A stretch of 64,000 bases of DNA from Echinicola strongylocentroti (GCF_003260975.1 NZ_CP030041.1:558001-622000), one strand, 5' to 3'; positions 54,985-63,564 are shown, counted from the first letter of the stretch. Translations and numbers: made by a program. Notes: generated by a model not told the origin, from the sequence alone.

Positions 54985-56055
54985 TTACAGGGCATTGATA
55001 GGAAGATTGGCTGCATAGTAAGCAGCATACCATTCTACAAAGTCCCTCACCCCGTCCTCCAGCTTGGTCTTGGGATGGTAACCAGTGTCTTCACTTAAAT
55101 CAGTGACATCAGCATAAGTGGAGACCACATCCCCATCCTGCATGGGCATCATTTGTTTTTCAGCGGTCTTCCCTATTGCTTTTTCCAATGCATGGATATA
55201 ATCCAGTAATTTTACAGGATGTGAATTACCGATATTATACACCTTATAAGGCGCGTAAGAAGTGCTTGTTCTTGGTGATATTCCCCAGTCTTTATCAGGG
55301 GTTGATGGCTTATCCACCACCCGTACCACCCCTTCCACTATATCATCTATATAGGTAAAGTCCCGTTCCATCTGTCCATGGTTAAAGACCTTGATAGGCG
55401 CTCCTTTTCTGATCGCTTCGGCAAAAAGAAACATGGCCATATCAGGACGTCCCCAAGGGCCGTACACCGTAAAGAACCGTAGCCCCGTAGTAGGTATCCC
55501 AAAAAGATGACTATAGGTGTGAGCCATTAGTTCATTGGACTTTTTGGTGGCCGCATAGAGACTTACAGGATGATCTACCGAGTGGTCTGTGGAGAAAGGC
55601 ATTTGCTTGTTAGCACCATATACGGAGCTGGATGAAGCATACACCAGGTGTTTGACGGGAAAATGCCTGCACGCTTCCAGCACATTCATAAACCCTTGGA
55701 TATTGGCCTGAATATAAGCATCCGGATTGACCAATGAATACCGAACTCCCGCCTGGGCAGCGAGGTGAATGACAACATCCACCTTTGCTTCTTCCATCAG
55801 GGTCATCAACGGCTCTCTTTCGGAAAGATCCATCTTCACAAATGTATATCTTGGAAATGTTTTTGAAACTACTCGGAGGTGGTCGCTCACCTCATCACGT
55901 GATATACCCGAGTCTTCCAACCGGCTGTACTTAAGGCCAACATCATAATAATCATTTATGGCATCTACACCGATTACCTCATCCCCTCTTTCCAAGAGTC
56001 TTTTGGCTACATGAAACCCTATAAACCCTGCGGTGCCTGTCACTAAATATTTCAT
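54985..56055 (-). CDS. UDP-glucuronate 4-epimerase (CapI/LspL-like NAD-dependent epimerase)
   Basis: This 356-residue extended short-chain dehydrogenase interconverts UDP-glucuronate and UDP-galacturonate in its close relatives. It has VTGTAGFIGFHVAKRLLERG (NAD+ site), VIGVDAINDYYDVGLKYSRL, VVIHLAAQAGVRYSLVNP, YASSSSVYGANKQMPFS, and catalytic Tyr167/Lys171 in SLYAATKKSNELMAHTYSHL. GLRFFTVYGPWGRPDMAMFL is the LspL/CapI block that distinguishes uronate epimerases. It lies downstream of the initiating transferase gene, separated by a terminator. It would give the capsule access to galacturonate. Confidence 0.9.
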   Translation of the reverse strand: MKYLVTGTAGFIGFHVAKRLLERGDEVIGVDAINDYYDVGLKYSRLEDSGISRDEVSDHLRVVSKTFPRYTFVKMDLSEREPLMTLMEEAKVDVVIHLAAQAGVRYSLVNPDAYIQANIQGFMNVLEACRHFPVKHLVYASSSSVYGANKQMPFSTDHSVDHPVSLYAATKKSNELMAHTYSHLFGIPTTGLRFFTVYGPWGRPDMAMFLFAEAIRKGAPIKVFNHGQMERDFTYIDDIVEGVVRVVDKPSTPDKDWGISPRTSTSYAPYKVYNIGNSHPVKLLDYIHALEKAIGKTAEKQMMPMQDGDVVSTYADVTDLSEDTGYHPKTKLEDGVRDFVEWYAAYYAANLPINAL

Positions 56056-56104
56056 TTAAAACTGCTTTTGTGGAACATTATCATAAATCTCCCCCTCACC
56101 CTAT

Positions 56105-56133
56105 AAAAAAAGCCCTCCAACGCTGAAGGACTT
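56105..56133 (-). terminator. Rho-independent terminator after the phosphoglycosyl transferase gene
   Basis: On the minus strand AAGTCCTTC pairs with GGAGGGCTT (nine pairs, two G-T; 56133-56110) around loop AGCGTT, followed by TTTTTTATAG. It lies 24 bases after the stop codon. Read-through to the epimerase gene or a separate promoter is then needed. Confidence 0.8.
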
Positions 56134-56156
56134 TATAATCCAACTCTTTCGTAAGA

Positions 56157-56873
56157 TCAATAGACATTCTCTCGATTCATTACCAAGCTCAAAAAGGTCA
56201 TCCAGATGATCTTGTAATCCAGAAAGGGGTTCCATTTTTTCAGGTAAAAAATATCCATCCTGTACCTAGCGTACATTTGATAAAACTCCGCAGTCTCTCC
56301 CCGATATCCTTTGGCCTGAGCCAATCCTGTCAAGCCTGGTTTGGAATGGTGCCTGGACATAAATCCGTCTATTTGCGATGAAAATTGCTCATTCAACGAA
56401 ACCGGATGAGGACGAGGGCCGACAATGGACATGTCCCCCTTAAACACATTGATCAACTGGGGCAATTCATCAATGCTTGACTTCCTGATAAACTTCCCTA
56501 CTTGCGTCACCCTTGCGTCATTTTTCGTTGCCTGCTTGGTATCAGCTTCTGCATTGGTCACCATGCTTCTGAACTTGTAACAGTAAAACAACTCGTTGTT
56601 CTTTCCGTGCCGCTTTTGTTTAAAAAACACGGGACCCTTTGAGTCCAACTTGATCAATAACGCAACGATCGGAAACAACCAAAACCCTATAAAAATCATA
56701 AACAATAAAGCTATCGTAATGTCTGAAGCTCTTTTAACCACCAAGTTGGCTTTATTAAAACCTGATGACACCATTGGGGAATCCCCCATTCCTGCGTTTT
56801 GAGACAGGTGTGGGTTATCCATTACCCCCACTGAATTCTCACTTTCTCTAAAATGTACTATTGAACCGTTCAT
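56157..56873 (-). CDS. Initiating phosphoglycosyl transferase (WcaJ/ExoY type)
   Basis: This 238-residue monotopic phosphoglycosyl transferase puts the first sugar-phosphate on undecaprenyl phosphate and so starts the repeat unit. It has a hydrophobic re-entrant segment at about 53-78, and the blocks GPVFFKQKRHGKNNELFYCY, KFRSMVTNAEADTKQATKND, FIRKSSIDELPQLINVFKGD (catalytic Asp-Glu) and MSIVGPRPHPV, then KPGLTGLAQAKGYRGET. It lacks the large N-terminal membrane domain of WbaP/WcaJ, so it is of the small type. A roughly 45-residue polar N-terminal extension is unusual; a later start is possible. Confidence 0.92.
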   Translation of the reverse strand: MNGSIVHFRESENSVGVMDNPHLSQNAGMGDSPMVSSGFNKANLVVKRASDITIALLFMIFIGFWLFPIVALLIKLDSKGPVFFKQKRHGKNNELFYCYKFRSMVTNAEADTKQATKNDARVTQVGKFIRKSSIDELPQLINVFKGDMSIVGPRPHPVSLNEQFSSQIDGFMSRHHSKPGLTGLAQAKGYRGETAEFYQMYARYRMDIFYLKKWNPFLDYKIIWMTFLSLVMNRENVY

Positions 56874-57158
56874 AAGACATTAAATTTTGGTTTTGTAAGA
56901 AATAATTCGTTAAAAAAAACCAGGTGTTCGTGCTGATTTATTAGGTTATAAAGGGTTCATTGGAGACTTGTCCAGCCACTTTTGATAGGACTTGTGCCGT
57001 AGATGACAACCACATCTTCAAGTTAAAAACAATATTGTTTTATATATATTTTAAATAATTATAAGTAAATAAAAAGACTATTAATTTTAATAAAACGTAT
57101 TTTTATATAATATTTTAAATTATCCGCATTTTATTATCCCCCGCAGCATTACCGGGTA
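56874..57158. other. AT-rich leader of the phosphoglycosyl transferase gene
   Basis: No gene is seen. About 57030-57125 is nearly pure A and T. It contains AATAAAACGTATTT (57089-57102), shared with the leaders at 49048 and 53773. On the minus strand this reads CGTTTTATTAAAA, which also occurs upstream of the response regulator at 63802. It is the likely promoter region. Confidence 0.45.
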
Positions 57159-57230
57159 TAAAAACCCGGAATTTGTATCAGCCTATCTATTGCGGCTATA
57201 GCGGCTCCTGTCTCATAAACTGGGTTAAAA
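57159..57230. mobile_element. Family 2 transposon-like repeat, copy f (ends only, 72 bp)
   Basis: AACCCGGAATTTGTATCAG, then CCTATCTATTGCGG, is the left end. GCTCCTGTCTCATAAACTGG followed by GTTAAA is the right end, with little between. Its right edge overlaps the stop codon of the Wzi-like gene (TAA read from 57227 to 57225), so the insertion lies at or within the original 3' end of that gene. Confidence 0.6.
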
Positions 57231-58928
57231 CAAGTAGGAAACTTTGAGATTTGTATTCAAGTTATAGGCTGCATTCCCACGATAACGCCCATCCTTTTCG
57301 TTGAAATAAGGGGCATAGAAATTATAATTCATGCTTTTGATAAACCTGACATGCGCCTGTAGCAGCAGGTGTTCTACTATCTCATCTTCATATTTTCCCC
57401 CCAACGCAAAATCTATCCATGGGGCCACCTGCTCACCATTACTATTGGCATAATTGTAAAAGTTCTGGTCACGGGCATAGCGCTCTAGCTGAATGCCAAA
57501 TTTGCTCAAACCGTCCACATGACTGATTTCCAATAGTTGGATATTGCCACTCCTTCCCAGCCCTGCCCCCAGCACCTGCCCGCGATTTGTCAAGCCATGT
57601 ATCACTTGATAATTATCATAAATGCCTCGGCCCCTGTTGGGGGCACCAGTCCATTTTACAATATTATTAATCGAATTTTGTGTATGCGTCATTTCTAAAC
57701 TCAGTCCTATAAATCGGCCCTTGCTGATCGGAACGTATTTGCTGGCACCTATGACATATCCTCGTGAGTGTTCAGGGTTAAGGATCGTTTCTCTCCAGTT
57801 TAGGGAATGGTCATTGCGCATAAACTCAAAATACACTTCACTGTGAGCTTCTGGTATGGCCCATCTAAAATAAAATTCCAGCACCTGATCTTCCCGTTTG
57901 AGGACGTTTTCCAATACCCCCTCCCCGTCCTTGGGCAGTGGCGTAAGCAGAGGAATCCAAGCCCGCACACCACTGCCCATATCATCTCTATATATCTGAA
58001 AGGCTCTACTCGCACCAAGTGACAGCCCGGGCAGCCACTTGGGTGAGTAGCTTACGGTAATGCCCGTAAAATACCTCCAATCATCCTCTTGAATTGGCTT
58101 AAAAACTGATGAATAGGCACTGTCACTATAGTAAGAATGGCCTGAACCTTCCAATCTCCCCATAACATATTGCCCTTCGAAATGTCCCAAAAAGGTCTTC
58201 ACCGGTTTGGTCGTATGGAGTGTGGCATGAGCAAACCCCGCGGCATTGTCTCCGATCATCAGGGGATTATAGCGGGCAGGGCCCCACCAGATATTTTCGG
58301 TAGATACTCCTGCTGCAAAACCTCCAAACATAACCTTGACATGGGAATTTCCGGGCAATAGTTCATTGATAGGCCCACTACCGTACCTGACTGGCAAATC
58401 AATCCCATCAACACCTCTTTCCATAAATTCAAAAAAAGTAATGGGGGCGTCCTCTGGGTATTCTTCAAAAGGAAGATTCTGGGCATAATGGTACTGGGGA
58501 TACAGCTGGATACTGACAGGGCCTGCCTGCATATGCAAGCCTCCGTTAAATAGAATTTGTTGTCCTTTTGCTGGGACAGCTGCCCCATTTCCCCAACCAT
58601 AGGGATACGCTGAGTTAAAGGTATGTGTAAGTTGGACCGGCATCAGACGAAGAGTAAACCAATCCATTTTGACCACATCACCCCATTTACCACTGGACAT
58701 TAGCTCCTCGTATTTCCCGTCTTCCACTTTGTCCAAATAAAGTGGCCGCACATTAAAACTAAGGGGACCACTGGTGGTATCGATAAGTTGTTGCCTACGA
58801 ATGTAATCCTGAAATACGGGCATGTTCAGGGGTAAATTCTGGGCAGACACCTTGGTAAATAGCAACGCACCGATGAGCACCATCGTTAGCCCAAATCCCC
58901 TCTTGAAGGATAGCTGTTTTATGTGCAC
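57225..58928 (-). CDS. Capsule assembly Wzi-family outer-membrane protein, copy 2
   Basis: A paralogue of the protein at 27031 with the same conserved blocks: FQDYIRRQQLID, NSAYPYGWGNGAAVPAKGQQ, AQNLPFEEYPEDAP, AAGVSTENIWWGPARYNPLM and GDNAAGFAHATLHTTKP. It is a predicted beta-barrel that anchors or assembles capsule at the surface. The open frame begins with ATG 59066, but the first 46 residues are unlike a signal peptide. GTG 58928 (then HIKQLSFKRGFGLTMVLIGA and cleavage after KVSA) gives a classical one and 567 residues. ATG 58964 or 59012 are alternatives. The stop codon falls in a repeat end. Confidence 0.85.
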   Translation of the reverse strand: MHIKQLSFKRGFGLTMVLIGALLFTKVSAQNLPLNMPVFQDYIRRQQLIDTTSGPLSFNVRPLYLDKVEDGKYEELMSSGKWGDVVKMDWFTLRLMPVQLTHTFNSAYPYGWGNGAAVPAKGQQILFNGGLHMQAGPVSIQLYPQYHYAQNLPFEEYPEDAPITFFEFMERGVDGIDLPVRYGSGPINELLPGNSHVKVMFGGFAAGVSTENIWWGPARYNPLMIGDNAAGFAHATLHTTKPVKTFLGHFEGQYVMGRLEGSGHSYYSDSAYSSVFKPIQEDDWRYFTGITVSYSPKWLPGLSLGASRAFQIYRDDMGSGVRAWIPLLTPLPKDGEGVLENVLKREDQVLEFYFRWAIPEAHSEVYFEFMRNDHSLNWRETILNPEHSRGYVIGASKYVPISKGRFIGLSLEMTHTQNSINNIVKWTGAPNRGRGIYDNYQVIHGLTNRGQVLGAGLGRSGNIQLLEISHVDGLSKFGIQLERYARDQNFYNYANSNGEQVAPWIDFALGGKYEDEIVEHLLLQAHVRFIKSMNYNFYAPYFNEKDGRYRGNAAYNLNTNLKVSYLF

Positions 58929-59189
58929 AACATTAGGCAACCCATTAAATAATCCTAAAATCATTGAAAGTATATCAATTATCACACCTGAATATTGCAA
59001 AAAGTTAGGCATAAGTAGGGAGCTGTCAGGGCAATTGCTTTGTTTCGTAAATAAAAAGTCATTCACACACTCCTACTCCAATAACCATCGGAAAATCGGA
59101 TAAATAAAAGGTAAATTAAAGCCCCATAAAGCAACACGATCCCTCGTAAAAAAACAGGCTTTTTCTACACTGCCGGGAACCTCTTTAAG

Positions 59190-59204
59190 TGCAACAATGT
59201 TGCA
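59190..59204. promoter_or_regulatory. Palindromic operator candidate before the flavoprotein gene
   Basis: TGCAACA-A-TGTTGCA is a perfect 7 bp inverted repeat with a one-base centre. It lies 22 bases upstream of the ATG at 59227, where a repressor would block transcription. No regulator gene adjoins the site, so the cognate protein is unknown. Confidence 0.45.
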
Positions 59205-59226
59205 AATTAAAACCAATTGAAAGAAC

Positions 59227-60126
59227 ATGAACGACAACACTTACGACGCCATTATCATTGGCGGCAGCTATGCAGGTCTATCTGCTGCCTTGGCTTTAGG
59301 AAGATCCTTGCGATCAACACTTATATTGGACAGTGGAACCCCCTGCAATAAACAGACTCCGTATTCGCATAATTTTCTCACCCAAGACGGTAAAAGCCCT
59401 AGCGAAATTGCTGCTGTTGCCCTTGAGCAAGTGCTGCAATACCCTACTGTCCAAATCAACCACGAAGAAGTAATCGATGCCCAAAAGGTGGGAGATGTAT
59501 TTGAACTCCAAACCAGCTCAGGCCGTGTTTACATAGCCAAAAAGCTACTGTTTGCCACTGGCATCAAGGACCAAATACCGGATATGGAAGGGTTTGCTGC
59601 CTGTTGGGGAATATCGGTGATCCATTGTCCCTATTGTCATGGATACGAAGTCAAAAAGCTGCCAACTGCAATCATGGCAAATGGCGACAAAGCGTTTCAT
59701 ATGGGCAAGCTTTTGCAAAACTGGACGGATCAAATCACCCTCCTCACCAATGGTGAGTCCCAACTTACTACAGAACAACATGGACAATTGGAGAAGGATG
59801 GCCTCCGGATCCTCACCCAAAAAGTGGCTTCACTCCAGCACCAAAACGGTCAGCTGGAAAGCATCCAATTGACAGATGGCAGTGCATTGGACTTTCCGGT
59901 AATGTATGCAGCCCTTCCCTTTTCACAAAGTTCGGAATTGATCAGTAAGCTAGGTTGTGAAATCAATGAACATGGGCATGTCACCGTCAGTGGCAAACAG
60001 GAGACCACAATTCCGGGCATATATGCCGCAGGTGACAACACCAACCCGCTTCGTGCAGTCTCCATGGCGGTATCTTCGGGAACCACTGCCGGGGCCATGA
60101 TCAATTTTGACCTTTTGGGCTTTTGA
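59227..60126 (+). CDS. Thioredoxin-reductase-like NAD(P)/FAD-dependent oxidoreductase
   Basis: This 299-residue flavoprotein has the class II pyridine nucleotide-disulfide oxidoreductase fold. It has an FAD site AIIIGGSYAGLSAALALGRS (about 9-28), a redox-active CPYCHGYE with Cys134 and Cys137, and AAGDNTNPLRAVSMAVSSGT near the C-terminus. It is close in size to thioredoxin reductase, but the second dinucleotide motif (AIMANGDKAFHMGKLLQNW) lacks the usual GxGxxA pattern. It is therefore more like the GliT/HlmI or ferredoxin-type disulfide oxidases/reductases. Partner and electron donor are uncertain. It is a single-gene unit with a palindrome upstream. Confidence 0.85.
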   Translation: MNDNTYDAIIIGGSYAGLSAALALGRSLRSTLILDSGTPCNKQTPYSHNFLTQDGKSPSEIAAVALEQVLQYPTVQINHEEVIDAQKVGDVFELQTSSGRVYIAKKLLFATGIKDQIPDMEGFAACWGISVIHCPYCHGYEVKKLPTAIMANGDKAFHMGKLLQNWTDQITLLTNGESQLTTEQHGQLEKDGLRILTQKVASLQHQNGQLESIQLTDGSALDFPVMYAALPFSQSSELISKLGCEINEHGHVTVSGKQETTIPGIYAAGDNTNPLRAVSMAVSSGTTAGAMINFDLLGF

Positions 60127-60305
60127 TATGTCCTAACATCAAGACCTACAGGTTACTAAAACACTACAAAAATAAGGTGGCTTGAATACTTCGGTCCCAA
60201 AGCGCAAGATTTAGCCGAAATATTGCGGCAAATCACTTTCCTTGACTAATTTTAAACTCCATTTTGGGACTTGTGTTTCTGCAAGTCCCTTTTTATGAGT
60301 ACAGC

Positions 60306-62648
60306 ATGAAAGTTTGTATCGCCGAAAAACCAAGTGTCGCCAGAGAGATCGCCCAAGTCATTGGTGCCAAAAGCCGGAAAGATGGCTACTTCGAAGGAAA
60401 TGGCTATCAAGTAACATGGACATTTGGTCATTTTTGTACCTTGTATCCTCCAGAAGACTATGATCCCACCTGGAAACGATGGGACCTCTATACCCTCCCC
60501 ATGCTCCCCAAGCGATTTGAAACCAAGGTTCTCTCGGACAATGGTGTCAAAAAGCAATTCAAGGTTATCCGGGATTTGGTAAAAAAAGCACAGGTCGTCA
60601 TCAATTGTGGGGATGCTGGCCAAGAAGGGGAGCTAATCCAACGGTGGGTATTGAAGCAGGCTGACTACAAGGGAGTGGTACAGCGATTATGGATTTCCTC
60701 ATTGACCACCGAATCCATCCAGAACGGTTTTGACCATCTCAAACCTGCCGAGGACTTTGACAACCTGTATTATGCAGGCAGCTCTAGAGCAATTGGCGAC
60801 TGGCTTTTGGGCATGAACGCTACGCGCCTATACACCCTCAAATACGGCGGATACAAACAGGTTCTTTCCATAGGCCGAGTACAGACGCCCACACTTGCCA
60901 TGCTGGTCAATAGGCACCATGAAATCGACAATTTCAAGCCCGAGCCCTATTGGGAGCTGCAAACCATCTATAGAGAAACACCCTTCCAAAGTACCGAAGG
61001 CAAATTCGTCAAGAAAGAAGACGGTGATGCACTGCTCCAGCAGGTGACTGGCAAAGACCTGTTCATTACTGCTATAGAAAAAAAAGAAGGCAAAGAATAT
61101 GCGCCCAAGCTCTTTGACCTGACCAGTCTACAGGTATATTGTAATAACAAATTTAACCTTACCGCTGATAACACCCTCAAAACCGTACAACGGCTGTATG
61201 AAATGAAAGTGGTCACCTACCCAAGAGTAGACACCACTTTTCTCCCAAACGACATGTATCCCAAGGTACCTGGAATATTAAAAGGGCTCAACAGCTATAG
61301 TCAGTTTACCAAGCCACTTTTAGAAAAGAAAATCCGTAAATCTTCCAAGGTCTTCAATGACAAAAAAGTAACCGACCACCATGCCATCATCCCTACAGGA
61401 GAAGAAAAACAACTAGGACATACGGAACAGCAAGTCTATGACATCATAGTAAGGAGGTTTTTGGCGGTATTCTATCCAGACTGTAAAGTGGCCAAAACGC
61501 AGGTAACAGCAGAAGTCGATAAGGTACCCTTTACGGCCAAAGGCAAGGAAATACTGGATGAAGGCTGGAGGGCGCTTTTTGCCAAGGACAATAAAAAAGA
61601 AAAAGAAGATGGTGACAGCAAGGAGGAAGAGGAAGAAGGTATCCTCCCCTCCTTCGAAAAAGGCGAGCACGGACCACACCATCCCACACTAAAGGAAAAA
61701 ACCACCAAACCTCCAAGAAACTACACCGAAGCTTCCCTGCTCCGGGCCATGGAAACAGCTGGCAAGCAGGTGGAAGATGATGAGCTCCGGGACTTAATGA
61801 AAGCAAACGGAATAGGAAGACCCTCCACCAGAGCGAGCATTATAGAGACCCTCTTTAGGAGAAAGTACATCCAACGAAAGAAAAAACTCGTCGTCCCCAC
61901 CGAGATGGGCATCCAGCTAATCGGCACCATCCAAAACGAACTCTTAAAATCTGCGGAGCTCACTGGTCAATGGGAAAAACAACTCAAAGAAATCGAAGAA
62001 GGGGAATTTAGCGCTATTACTTTTATTGCCAACATGAAGAAAATGGTGGCCGAGCTGGTGAGAGAAGTAAAACATGAAAGCAGCAAACCCAGGCTGTCAT
62101 CACCATACGCTCCCGAAAATGAAAAACGGCCATCCCAAAGCAAAGAAAAACCTCCACAGTCTACCAAAAGCAAAAAGGGACTGGAAGACATCACCTGCCC
62201 TAAATGTGGCAAGGGTACTATCATCAAAGGCAAAACTGCCTATGGGTGTAGTCAATGGAAAGCAGGGTGTGACCTTAGGCTTCCCATAAAAATGATGGGT
62301 AAAAAACTAACAGACAAACAGGTCCAACGATTGGTGGAGAAAAAAGCCACTACAAAACTCAAGGGATTTATCGTCAATGGAGAAAAAGTAGAAGGAATCC
62401 TGAAACTGGACGAAGCCTTCCAAGTCGCTTTTGAACCCAAATCCCAAGCTACTTCCCAACCTAAGGAACCCGCAATGCCTCGCTGTCCAAAATGTAAAAA
62501 AGGATCGATCATCAAAGGCAAGGCCGCGTATGGGTGCAGTGAATGGAAAAAGGGCTGTACCTTCAGGTTTGCTTTTCAAGAAATCAAAGAAAGGGCAAAT
62601 GGCCGCCCACTTACCAAAGCTTTGGTATTGGAAATTATCAGCCAATAG
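60306..62648 (+). CDS. topB: DNA topoisomerase III (type IA)
   Basis: This 780-residue type IA topoisomerase relaxes or decatenates DNA through a 5'-phosphotyrosine. The N-terminal TOPRIM domain has CIAEKPSVAREIAQVIGA and the acidic NCGDAGQEGELIQRW. SSRAIGDWLLGMNATRLYTL and the catalytic block MKVVTYPRVDTTFLPNDMYP (Tyr305) follow, then ASLLRAMETAGKQ and GIGRPSTRASIIETLF. The C-terminus carries two similar zinc-ribbon modules with Cys-x2-Cys beginning near residues 631 and 727, each followed by a short TopoIII-type repeat. The open frame extends to 60264, but MKVCIAEKPS (ATG 60306) is the family start. Confidence 0.93.
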   Translation: MKVCIAEKPSVAREIAQVIGAKSRKDGYFEGNGYQVTWTFGHFCTLYPPEDYDPTWKRWDLYTLPMLPKRFETKVLSDNGVKKQFKVIRDLVKKAQVVINCGDAGQEGELIQRWVLKQADYKGVVQRLWISSLTTESIQNGFDHLKPAEDFDNLYYAGSSRAIGDWLLGMNATRLYTLKYGGYKQVLSIGRVQTPTLAMLVNRHHEIDNFKPEPYWELQTIYRETPFQSTEGKFVKKEDGDALLQQVTGKDLFITAIEKKEGKEYAPKLFDLTSLQVYCNNKFNLTADNTLKTVQRLYEMKVVTYPRVDTTFLPNDMYPKVPGILKGLNSYSQFTKPLLEKKIRKSSKVFNDKKVTDHHAIIPTGEEKQLGHTEQQVYDIIVRRFLAVFYPDCKVAKTQVTAEVDKVPFTAKGKEILDEGWRALFAKDNKKEKEDGDSKEEEEEGILPSFEKGEHGPHHPTLKEKTTKPPRNYTEASLLRAMETAGKQVEDDELRDLMKANGIGRPSTRASIIETLFRRKYIQRKKKLVVPTEMGIQLIGTIQNELLKSAELTGQWEKQLKEIEEGEFSAITFIANMKKMVAELVREVKHESSKPRLSSPYAPENEKRPSQSKEKPPQSTKSKKGLEDITCPKCGKGTIIKGKTAYGCSQWKAGCDLRLPIKMMGKKLTDKQVQRLVEKKATTKLKGFIVNGEKVEGILKLDEAFQVAFEPKSQATSQPKEPAMPRCPKCKKGSIIKGKAAYGCSEWKKGCTFRFAFQEIKERANGRPLTKALVLEIISQ

Positions 62649-62728
62649 TCTGGTCATACTGTCCCGTAGTCAATTTTGTAACTGGCGATACACTCCTCAG
62701 TTATTGCCCGCAATTCAGTTATTTATCC

Positions 62729-63360
62729 CAGGGCAAACGCATTTAAAAAAAATGTTCCTATTTGCATTTATATCTGCCGTTCCTACGGAACTTACCCTTT
62801 TGTGTGTAATCATTTTTTGTTGTCACCTGCACCTTCTATATGCCCCTCCGCCAAAGGCGGATGAGGCAGGATGCTCAGTTGCTAACGCCTATTCAGGGTT
62901 TAACCTCAACCAAGCCAACCACTATACATGAGCAGATAGCTGCGACGGCTTGTTCGATCCAAGTCAACTAATCATTCTTTCAGCCCATCCCGCCATTCGG
63001 CAATCTAGTGTCAAGCCAAACCTAAACCTACGTGTAATCCGGTGTGTCTTTTGGCCTATCTCTACGTTGCAAAAAGACTTCCTTAGCTACGGCTAGGGGC
63101 GTTTTTTGCGCCTTGATCTCGTCCAAAACTCACTACCGCCTTACCCGTCATTTAAGCGTTGACTTGACCCTAGGCTACTGCGGTTTCCAATGTACAAATC
63201 GGGGCAAAGTGCCAGCGGCACGATAAATTTAGTAACCTGCGGATTCATCCGCAGGAGCTTAAGCTCTCCTCAAGCTCCCGAAGGAGTGCCATCGGCACGG
63301 ATGATAGCTATGCCTACACGAAAATTGTTTCCCTTCAAAACACTAAACGCGTTTGCCCTG
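62729..63360. mobile_element. Non-autonomous transposon-like element (family 1), copy 2, 632 bp
   Basis: Same terminal inverted repeats (CAGGGCAAACGC / GCGTTTGCCCTG) and same internal hairpins as copy 1 (14631-15048), in the same orientation. Flanks are GTTATTTATCC (62718-62728) and GATATTTATCC (63361-63371), a target duplication with one mismatch. The extra 214 bases are accounted for by a nested 169 bp insertion (63005-63173) and about 45 bases near 62912-62956. The internal 61-codon ORF at 63190 matches one in copy 1 and is a by-product of the repeat. Confidence 0.85.
63005..63173. mobile_element. Nested 169 bp inverted-repeat element inside family 1 copy 2
   Basis: The ends CTAGTGTCAAGCCAA and, inverted, CTAGGGTCAAGTCAA match at 13 of 15 positions. 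Copy 1 of the host element reads straight through this point (CATTCGGTAAGATAGGCTACTG), so the 169 bases are an insertion. CTAG is at both edges, and either part of the ends or a target duplication. No ORF. Confidence 0.7.
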
Positions 63361-63393
63361 GATATTTATCCCTAATAATTCGTTTTATTAAAA

Positions 63394-63401
63394 TAGTTTT
63401 G
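63394..63401 (+). promoter_or_regulatory. Bacteroidota -7 promoter element candidate
   Basis: TAGTTTTG matches TAnnTTTG. It follows directly after TTCGTTTTATTAAAA, which shares CGTTTTATTAAAA with the minus strand of the leader near 57096. It lies about 400 bases before the response regulator start at 63802. A long leader would result; the match may be chance in AT-rich DNA. Confidence 0.35.
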
Positions 63402-63564
63402 TATCTTTTAATAGAGAATATGTAGTTGAACTGATAAAATTATTGAATTCCTTTTTGAAGCTACCAAAAAGCCAAATAGAGAGTAAAGGATTATATGACC
63501 ACACCACTGTATTCCTTGAATAGAGATGTATTATTCAAAAACAGCTTATTCATTGACCGCTCTA

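Noticed and set aside
60306..62648. topB as part of an integrative element
   Set aside because: TopB occurs in conjugative elements, but there is no relaxase, integrase or transfer gene near it, and codon content looks like its neighbours. It is more likely a resident gene.
62431..62931. 166-codon plus-strand ORF overlapping the end of topB
   Set aside because: The first half is the topB sequence in another frame and the second half is mobile-repeat sequence.
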